This document shows positions 52,622 to 64,000 of a DNA stretch of 64,000 bases, piece after piece (position 1 is the stretch's first letter; every line of letters starts with the position of its first letter). The notes under the pieces were generated by a model, which was not told the origin of the DNA, made no database searches, and saw only the letters and a program-made list of their open reading frames with translations. The stretch is from Paulinella micropora (lineage: Eukaryota > Cercozoa > Imbricatea > Euglyphida). Location of the stretch: NCBI GenBank assembly GCA_009731375.1, contig BJOX01000333.1, positions 298,158-362,157 of the forward strand. The letters run 5' to 3'. The position numbers and the translations under genes are program-made.

Positions 52622-52909
52622 TTATTACTGTGTACATTCAAGTGTCAAACTCAGCCAGCGAATTTGAGTTAAGGGTCAGATTTCAGATAAGCGGTCAGAT
52701 TTTAGATTAGTGGTTAGAATTCAAATTAGTTCAATTTAACTGTAATATTTCACAAAAACTATGCATACTTTGCGGACGGATATAGCCGTTAAGTTGCACT
52801 AATTTGAATCTGATCACTAATCTGAAATCTGACCGCTAATCATGTCTGAAAACTGCCCCTTAAGACAATTCTATAGCTGAGTTTGACACTTGAATGTATC
52901 CAGTAATAA
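52622..52909. mobile_element. MITE-like element F2 with long arms
   Basis: TTATTACTGTGTACATTCAA plus GTGTCAAACTCAGC pairs with the inverted right end, and an inner pair (AGATTTCAGATAAGCGGTCA against TCTGAAATCTGACCGCTAAT inverted) extends the arms to roughly 110 bases. Its ends resemble those of F1, so the two are one family. Confidence 0.75.
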
Positions 52910-53453
52910 TGTTGAAAGAACACTATGGCTGCATTGAGTCCTGACTCCTAGTCGTGACTCGAAGAGAGCAGGTGAAAAATATATTACTAAACATTAATAG
53001 CAGAGCAATCACTTCCGATTCGTTTATTTACGTAATTTCGCCGTACTCGTTGCAGACTTGGGTGCGGCAACTTACGTTCAAATGTAAATCGTAGATTGTG
53101 AGTCTCCAGTTGTCAAAGCTTTCACTGTGACAGTTTCAAGTCGAACAATCAATAAACTGATAGCATTCAGGTTGGGCAGTTAACTTGAATATTAAGTTCA
53201 ATTCGGAAAGGCTAGGCTAGGCTCTGAGAATGACTGGGACGGATGTAAAAAGCAGTCAAAGATTGTTTTTCCCGTTCACTTTTGTTAGCACAGGCTTGTC
53301 GACAAATTTAACGCAACGTGAGTGTTTCAAGCCCGGAAATCAAATGAAAAGGCAAAGAGGGGGGAAAAAAGATAATAGCTGAGTTGATATTTTCTAAAAA
53401 AGAACTTTGACTTGATTATTTGAAATCATTTGTGAACGAAATCGAAAACAAGT

Positions 53454-53574
53454 TAGTGAAGTCGACTCTCAAACGTCGTGCAGAGGAGAATCTATTAATA
53501 ACGCGCCTGTCAAAAAGAGGCAAGATGAATTGTCAACTGTAAAGGTTTTAGCCGGTCGTTAAGATGCTCAATCT
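53454..53574 (+). repeat. 121-bp direct repeat G, left copy
   Basis: TAGTGAAGTCGACTCTCAAA to GCTCAATCT. About 93% identical to 57691-57811. It may be the end of an element of about 4.36 kb. It does not start TG or end CA, and I see no clear target duplication. Confidence 0.85.
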
Positions 53575-54021
53575 ATTTTATTGGCTGGTGTCTGTCCTAT
53601 TTTATTGCAAGTTTTGTATTTTAATTTAAACTGTTTGTCTTTTCTCTCTTTTGATGCTGTTTTCAAATCTGGTTCCTGCGTTTGAGTGTTTGTGTTGCCG
53701 TAAGGTTCGTTGTCTTCCTCTGGCTTGATGTCTTTTTGACTCCTATCTTGTGCTCGCGTCGCTGTGCAGTCTGGTATGCGTTCTGTTGTTTTTCTGCCCT
53801 TAAATCTTTTGTTTGCATGTTTTAACGGCCGTGACTGTTGGTTGGGGGTTCTGTTTGCTTTTCCACCTAGGCGTGCTTGGATGTCTGCTTTCTGCTTTTC
53901 TGTTCTTGTATTTTATTTCTCTCTTGCGCTGGTGCTGCTCCCAAGTTGTCGTCCTTTTTATTTTGTCTTGGTGCTTGGTTGCTCCCGGTTGTCCTTGAGT
54001 CAATGATGATTAGTGTGCATG

Positions 54022-54054
<33 letters not shown>

Positions 54055-54061
54055 TATTATT

Positions 54062-55533
54062 ATTATTTCAAACTCAACCTCACTCGTTTTTTGAATATGT
54101 TTGACTACTCCCCCTTTCAAGGACGTAACGCAACAGCAACCCACTAATCATCTGATTAACCACCCTCCCATCACCAACCTGTCGGGCCCCCTGCTTTTCT
54201 TTGTAGTTTTTTGGTAGCGAACTACGACGCCAACCAACCCACTCTTTTGGACCATAACACAAGCCCAAACTAGCGTAGGAATCAAAGCAATCAGTACTAC
54301 TTGGAACTTATCTAGCAGCTTAATATAGCTCCCGGCAGTGAGTTTATGTAAACCTACCCTTGATGTGCCCTCTAACACTGTGCTTCCCATGCTAGCCAAC
54401 TATATTGCCTTTGTCTGTTTGCTTTTGCGCGAAGGGAACATCTCCAGAGTGGGGCATGCAGCCTACACTCTGGGGTAGTACCGACCGTATGTATCTTGCT
54501 GATGCTGGTGGCCTTGCTTGTCATGAATGAGTGTGGCTGTGGTCCCGGTGACGCTGCATCTGTCTGGCGTGCCCGTCCCTCAGCAAATCTTTGAATTTGC
54601 ATCGCCACACCTTGGAGCCCGAGACACACAACTGGACCAAAAACTATCAAGGAACCAACTATACTTCTTTACCCTCTCTCTCCTTCTCGTATGCATCCCT
54701 TTTCTCCTCTTTCTCTTGCTTGCTCCCCCTCACTTTTTTTTTTTTTTTTTTTTCAATGTTGTTTTGTTCTTCTCGCTCGGATGTTTTTGAATTTGAATTT
54801 GCTCTGCCATACTTCTATGTTTCCGATGGATGCCCAGACCTTCTTGGAGGTCCAGGAACCAGCTTCTGTCTGTCTGTCTGTCAGTCTACCTGCCTGTCTG
54901 TCTGTCTGTCTGTCGTTCTGCCTTGTTCTTCTTGGTAGGAAGACTTGAAGTCAAATTTGCTTTATCATACCTCTACGTTTCCAATGGGCGCCCAGACCTT
55001 TCTAAGATAATGGTTGACCACTCCCCCATCTTGGACCTAACGCCACAATAACTCGCCAATCATCTGGTTGCTCCTTTTCCCTTTACCAACCCGTCTGGTC
55101 CCCGGTTTTTCTTCTTTTTGTCTGGTTGCGAATTTAGACGGCAACCAACCCTCTCTTTTGGGCCCTAACGCAAACCCGCACTTGCGAAGTGATCAAAATT
55201 ATTCATGCGTCTTGGAACTCTGTCTAACAACCCTATGTAGCTCCCTAATTGTTTGTGAACCTACCCTTGATGTGCCTTTCAACAATGTGCTTCACAAGCT
55301 AACCAACTATACTGCCTTGGTCTGTTTGCTTTTTCGTGTGGAAGACATCCACAAAGGGGTGCATGCAGCCTTCACTTTGGGGTAGTACCGACCCGTTTGT
55401 TTCCGAAGTTGCGTTTGCTTGTGGCTGGGTTTGCCATCGCTGGGTGGGGCTGGGGTCGTGGCTGTGTTGCAAACGTCTGGCCTGCTCTGCCTCCCATGTG
55501 TTGTCGTGCCTGTCCCTCGGCAAATTTTTGATC

Positions 55534-55540
<7 letters not shown>
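54062..55540 (+). repeat. Diverged tandem duplication, two units of about 500 bp
   Basis: 54090-54600 and 55010-55530 align throughout (GACTACTCCCCC / GACCACTCCCCC; TGTGAACCTACCCTTGATGT; GCAGCC-ACT-TGGGGTAGTACCGACC; GTGCC-GTCCCTC-GCAAAT). Identity is roughly 70-75% by eye. No conserved reading frame, so I take it as non-coding. Confidence 0.8.
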
Positions 55541-55617
<77 letters not shown>

Positions 55618-55629
55618 TCTCTTTGTCTC

Positions 55630-55714
<85 letters not shown>

Positions 55715-55755
55715 TTCTTTCTTTCTCTCTCTTTCTCTCTCTCTTTCTCTTTCTT

Positions 55756-55812
<57 letters not shown>
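55535..55812 (+). repeat. CT/CTTT microsatellite
   Basis: About 275 bp of CT repeat with TTTC and GTCT interruptions, inside the segment bounded by direct repeats G. Confidence 0.95.
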
Positions 55813-57151
55813 CTTGCATCTTCGCTTTTGCTCTGCACGCACTGCGCGGTTGACGTCTGACTTGACGATTTATTGTCCTTGCGGGGAGAGGGAAGGGTCA
55901 CTTGCTTCTCCTCGCGGGGCGTATTACCCAGCCACGAAGTCAGACTGATAGCCAAGAATGCTCTGCACTTTACATTACTGCATTGCGTCCTATACCCCTC
56001 TCGTTCGCTGCACCCCTCGTTCTTTCTCTTTTTCGCACCCTGGGTCCCACCGTCTCACTACACCCCTCTCTTGTTCGGACGAGACTCAGAGATATATATA
56101 GCATACAATAGTCAATGAGATAGCGGATCAAGGGCTCCACACCATCCCCCGTAAAGACAGAGAGCTACATCGTGTCCTAACCCCAAGGCGGATCACGGGC
56201 GGACTACAACGATAGGCCCCTAACAGACCCAATAGTGCCGCCAGGGCAATACTGGGTCTGGATGGGACCAACACTAGTCCATTCTAGAGTCCCCTGCAAG
56301 ACACAATGGAGTAGGCCTCCCCTCAGACAGCAAGACAAAACCAGACATCCTTTACATCTTATCTTGATCTCGGGTGACACCAAAACAGCTGGGCCCACGG
56401 ACCCGACTCCCAAGACCGCACAGTCCTGACCAGGAGATGGTCAGGAATGTACTGTCTCAGTGCCAGGTCCGCAGGACTTAACTGTATCGCGATAAACTCC
56501 CTTAGATGCTTGGAACAACAGAACTAGTCTCGAGACACCCGTGAGCAGGAACTCGGATCAGGTCTGCTGGTCCGACCCAACCGGGGAGACCAAACGGTTT
56601 GGTCACCGGCCCCGATCAGATGTCCACCTAACCCTGGACTAGTTATCAGGAACGGGGACACAGACCGCACTTCATGGTCTTATCCGAGAACCCACCAACA
56701 CCCCCGAGATCCTGTCACCGACCACAAAAACACCTACCCAATGCTTTATCCTGTCACCTACTATCAAGTGGCTACCACGCTACGGTGACTGTACAATCAC
56801 GTACTCACATGCTATCCCTTATGCAAACCAGACTAGCAGACCTTACCTAGCAGCCCCCGCTGCTCGTGCTGTTCCGCATCTCTCGGCTCGGCATCTAACT
56901 TGGCAATCAAGCATCTACCCTGATACCAAGGCTGCAGGAAAAACTCCTCGATCTGGAATACAACTCGTCGGAACAAAGTGCAAAACCTAGAAAGGGACTC
57001 CCAGAGACCTATCCCCGGAGCCCCACTTCGGCCTACTCTCTGCCAAGTCCCCATTTTAGGTTAGCAACTTGATCCCTTCAACTTACGACCAGACTCGAAG
57101 ACAGATCTCGCTCATTACCGAACGTATTATTCTGAGCTCCTGCCCCAACCT
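55813..57151. other. Non-repetitive segment without recognised gene
   Basis: About 1.3 kb of balanced base composition, unlike its surroundings. Open frames are short and broken. It precedes the protease-like fragment and lies between the direct repeats G, so it may be decayed element sequence. Confidence 0.5.
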
Positions 57152-57509
57152 ATGGATCCAGCTAGAACAACGCCAACGCTACCACCTGGAGTCTGTGTAA
57201 CCCTGCCAAACTTGGGAAACACCTGTTTTGTTAACAGTGCTGTCCAATATCTGGTCCCCCTTTATGAGTGGCTGACTCAAATTAAATCGCAACATCTGCC
57301 GCGCCTTAGCAGCCCTTCTGGGGGACGCCTGCCAATCCTCGCAGTCCATGCTGACGATCGATATTCAACAAAAATGTGCGGAATACAACGTTGACACGAA
57401 CCAGTGCGACCGTGCCCTAAACGCGAGCAAACCCGGATGCGAACAGGAATTCCTAATCTGTGTGTTGAACCAGCTACTGACCAAACTGCAACCTTTCTTG
57501 TGTGCATAG
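57152..57509 (+). pseudogene. Ubiquitin-specific-protease-like fragment, frameshifted
   Basis: From ATG at 57152 the frame gives L-P-N-L-G-N-T-C-F-V-N-S-A-V-Q-Y-L, the Cys box of the USP (peptidase C19) family, with the catalytic Cys in G-N-T-C. After about residue 45 the homology moves to the +1 frame, which continues to a stop at 57507-57509 and contains E-Q-E-F-L-I-C-V-L-N-Q-L, like the family's Q-Q-D-x-x-E-F-L box. The shift lies within about 57275-57310. The His box is absent. It is therefore a broken N-terminal part of a USP, or an exon pair with a missed short intron. It sits just left of direct repeat G, so it may have been carried by an element. Confidence 0.6.
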
Positions 57510-57690
57510 ATTAGTCGCATCTCGATTCCCAGGAAATTCGCTACATTACCAGAATCCACCCGGGAGGGGAAGGAGGGAGAAGGAAGGAAAAAAAAGGGGA
57601 AGGAGGGTTTCGGAGCCAACACGTGCAGGCAGATGAGGCTCTGGCAACAGTCCTTATCGGCTTACGAATACTTATCAAACCCCCCCTCCC

Positions 57691-57811
57691 TAGTGAAGTC
57701 GACTCTCAAACGTCGTGCAGAGGAGAATCTATTAATAACGAGCCGGTCAAAAAGAGGCACGGTGAATTGTCAACGGTAAAGGTTTTGGCCGGTCGTTAAG
57801 GTGCTCAATCT
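57691..57811 (+). repeat. 121-bp direct repeat G, right copy
   Basis: Same orientation as 53454-53574 with about 8 differences. A TA-rich stretch and CT repeats follow. Confidence 0.85.
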
Positions 57812-57879
57812 GATATATATATGCAAGCACTGTTTTAATAGAATACTTGCCACTCGTAGAGCTGAGTGGGAAGCAGAAG

Positions 57880-57905
57880 ATCTCTCTCTCTCTCTCTCTC
57901 AGCCT

Positions 57906-58004
<99 letters not shown>

Positions 58005-58015
58005 TNNNNNNNNNN

Positions 58016-58085
<70 letters not shown>

Positions 58086-58120
58086 GCCCACACACACACA
58101 CACACTCACACACACAAACT
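57880..58120 (+). repeat. CT/CA microsatellites, partly duplicated
   Basis: (CT)n-TACACCCACA-(CA)n, a 10-N gap, then (CT)n-TACGCCCACA-(CA)n: the same composite unit twice. Confidence 0.95.
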
Positions 58121-58760
58121 TATACAAGAACTGTTGCAAACCATCGAACCGCGGTTAGTGGTAGGTTTCTACGTCTTTGCCTCCCTTGGGAAGCATGTCA
58201 TTGTCGGTAAAGTGGAAGAGATACACTTGAAAAGAAAAGATGATGGTAAAAAAAAAGCAGTCACAGTTTAAGGTCATGCAGAGCCTCGGACCCGATGCAG
58301 TTTAGCGTCATGCCGAGGACTATATTAATAATTTATAGTTGAACTTGACAGGGGTTGCGGGACCTCAAGTGTCCTCGCTCGCCCCTTTGCACTCGAAGGA
58401 ACTTGTGATGGCTAGGTACAGAGCTTTGGTGTTGGAGTTGGCGGTTTTGTGTGAGGCTAGGTGCCTTGGAGGAAAGGAGACCAAAGAGAGCACCGTTTGG
58501 AAAAAAGGTTGTTGTCAGGTTCCTGCCAAAACATGAAAGTAAAAAAAAAAAAAAAAAAAAAAAAATAGTGATATGGTCAAAACTGATGGTAGTGATTTGG
58601 AAAAAAAGGCGTTTCACTGCAAAAGAGATGTGCCAGTTGTCAAGCTTTTTTATTTTTATTTTTAGAGGTATCTCGAAAAGGTCCTTAATTAAGTGGTTAT
58701 ATACTAAAAAAAAAAGGATATGTATTAATATTTGCCACATGGAAGGGATGCGTCACTGTG
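58121..58760. other. Region between convergent genes, no gene recognised
   Basis: Non-repetitive, with A runs near 58540-58565 and 58705. Short open frames only. It probably holds the 3' UTR of the minus-strand dehydrogenase-like gene. Confidence 0.5.
58649..58654 (-). terminator. Possible polyadenylation signal of the dehydrogenase-like gene
   Basis: AATAAA on the minus strand about 260 bases beyond the stop at 58914, within an A/T-rich stretch (TTTATTTTTATTTTT on plus). Confidence 0.3.
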
Positions 58761-58769
58761 GGGGGCGTA

Positions 58770-58893
58770 AGATTAAAGAGGAAAAATTTTCAAAAAGAGT
58801 CAAAAGTGAAACCTGGAGGCCGAATGGAACTTAAGATTAAAGAGGAAAAAATTCAAAAAGAGTCAAAAGTGAAACCTGGAGGCCGAATGGAAC
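58770..58893. repeat. Tandem duplication, 62-bp unit, two copies
   Basis: AAGATTAAAGAGGAAAAA through GGAGGCCGAATGGAACTT is present twice in a row, nearly identical. It is just downstream of the minus-strand stop at 58914. Confidence 0.95.
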
Positions 58894-58913
58894 TTCACGT
58901 CGTTAATCTGGTT

Positions 58914-62462
<3,549 letters not shown>

Positions 62463-62534
62463 CTAGCACATACATAAATAGATAGATATACTCATAGATA
62501 GATAGATAGATAGGTAGGTAGGTAGGTAGGTAGG

Positions 62535-62567
<33 letters not shown>

Positions 62568-62671
62568 TAGTTGGGGCCTTGCATATGCACCAAACTAGCC
62601 AATACATAGATAGATAGATATATTGGTAGATAGATAGATAGATAGATAGGTAGGTAGGTAGGTAGGTAGAC

Positions 62672-62732
<61 letters not shown>

Positions 62733-62967
62733 TGTTTGGTCTATCAGCTCTGCATATCCGAAGACATAGGCATCCATTCCACCCCGCCTCCAGACGGAGG
62801 CTGGGTAGCGGGCTGGGAGGAAGCACTAAGCTTAGAATGTATGCAGTCTGAAGGTTCTACACGATAGATAGATAGATAGATAGATAGTTGGGGCCTTGCA
62901 TATGCACCATACTAGCCAATACATAGATAGATATATTCATAGATAGATAGGTTGGTAGGTAGGTAGG

Positions 62968-62998
<31 letters not shown>

Positions 62999-63031
62999 GT
63001 AGGTAGGTAGGTAGGTAGGTAGGTAGGTAGG

Positions 63032-63090
<59 letters not shown>

Positions 63091-63120
63091 GTAGGTTGGT
63101 AGGTAGGTAGACAGACAGAC

Positions 63121-63174
<54 letters not shown>

Positions 63175-63187
63175 GTAGGTAGGTAGG

Positions 63188-63227
<40 letters not shown>

Positions 63228-63228
63228 C

Positions 63229-63262
<34 letters not shown>

Positions 63263-63470
63263 CTTGGCCAAAGCGTAGTTAGGCCCTCGCATGTGCACAA
63301 GCCTATACATACATACAAACAAACAAACAAACATACATACAGACATACATACATACATACATACATACATACATACATACATGCATGCATGCACACACAT
63401 ATACATACATACATACATACAAACATACATACGTAGCGTAGTTGGGCAATTGCATGTGTACTAGTATAAC
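62463..63470 (-). repeat. 5'-edge copies of dehydrogenase exon 62462-62397 (4)
   Basis: GGTGCATATGCAAGGCCCCA and flanking bases recur near 62572-62605, 62886-62920, 63262-63300 and 63428-63465, the last two more diverged but still reading V-H-M-(R/Q)-x-P-N-Y-A. A block at 62730-62860 (GTTTGGTCTATCA...CTGCATATCCGA) resembles 2166-2198. Confidence 0.9.
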
Positions 63471-63719
63471 AAACAAACAAACAAACAAACAAACAAACAA
63501 ACAAACAAACAAACATACATACATGCATACATACATACATACATACATACATACATACGTACATACGTACATACGTACATACATACATACATACATACAT
63601 ACATACATACATACATACATACATACATACATACATACATGCGTACGTACATACGTACATACGTACATACGTACATACGTACATACGTACATACGTACAT
63701 ACGTACATACATACATACA

Positions 63720-63753
<34 letters not shown>

Positions 63754-63911
63754 CATACATACATACATACATACATGCATACATACATACATATATACAT
63801 ACATGAGTACGTAAATACGTACTTACGTACATACGTACGTACGTACATACACACATACATACATACATACATACATACATACATACATACATACATACAT
63901 ACATACAGACA

Positions 63912-63945
<34 letters not shown>

Positions 63946-64000
63946 CATGCATAGATGATATAGACGATAGGAATAAAATAAAGGAGGCGACGGTGTACTA
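63300..64000. repeat. CATA, AAAC and CGTA microsatellites
   Basis: CATA arrays with AAAC and ACGT variants to 63945, then about 50 non-repetitive bases. No further exon of the minus-strand gene is visible. Confidence 0.95.

Larger units (their letters stand above)
51582..53453 (+). other. 3' flank of R1, non-repetitive
   Basis: AT-rich sequence with no convincing ORF, holding two inverted-repeat elements (listed separately) and a diverged duplication in which GGAAAGCT-AGGACAAGAGCTTT occurs at about 51914 and 52126. A possible polyadenylation signal AATAAA is at 52318-52323. Confidence 0.6.

Noticed and set aside
53764-55385. Several 60-115 codon open frames in the R1 3' flank
   Set aside because: They do not agree between the two halves of the diverged tandem duplication, have no recognisable motif and no splice support.
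58121-58540. Plus-strand open frames with ELLQTIEPRLVVGFYVF and YRALVLELAVLCEA
   Set aside because: Short, not linked by phase or splice sites that I could support, and in the likely 3' UTR of the convergent gene. I recognise no family.

Overview
The window is nuclear DNA of a eukaryote: it holds three spliced genes with GT-AG introns and the standard genetic code, and no operon, CRISPR or rRNA signal. Microsatellites and short minisatellites make up most of the bases. An interstitial CCCTAAA-type telomere motif and the plant/fungus-like flavour of one ribonucleotide reductase exon suggest an alga or other protist, but I cannot name the organism. It is a draft assembly with about 13 N gaps, several next to long C, G or CT runs.

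Layout. (1) About 239-17508, minus strand: a gene I rebuilt from eleven short exons by matching splice sites and phase. It encodes a multi-pass membrane protein with a K+-channel-like pore (filter T-H-T-A-F-G-D) and runs off the left edge. (2) 18776-51581, plus strand: a complete gene for the large subunit (R1) of ribonucleotide reductase, 35 exons, 883 codons plus stop, with every intron phase agreeing. It is head-to-head with gene 1 across about 1.3 kb. (3) 51582-58900: the only stretch poor in microsatellites, with 3' flank, MITE-like inverted repeats, a diverged tandem duplication and a frameshifted ubiquitin-specific-protease-like fragment between two 121-bp direct repeats. (4) 58914-62462, minus strand: the last four exons of a short-chain dehydrogenase-like gene ending in S-R-L; its 5' part lies outside the window. 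It converges on the R1 gene.

The main discovery is structural. In all three genes, many exons are flanked inside the intron by tandem partial copies of their own edge, each carrying the splice site, separated by microsatellite. Copies of a 5' exon edge (with the AG acceptor) always lie upstream of the real exon; copies of a 3' edge (with the GT donor) always lie downstream. About 20 of 35 R1 exons are affected, with up to about 16 copies for one exon. The microsatellite type often continues the donor sequence itself, and (TATC)n or (CT)n runs serve as the pyrimidine tract before the acceptor. The introns seem to have grown by repeated duplication of splice-site segments with slippage between them.

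Mobile elements: a 5'-truncated LINE with an R2-like C-terminus (CCHC knuckle plus restriction-like endonuclease) and a short copy of its tail; three copies of a tRNA-derived SINE lying in ATT repeats; four MITE-like inverted-repeat elements; and a dispersed repeat (three copies) that, like the LINE, ends in CTCAT followed by (CTAT)n.
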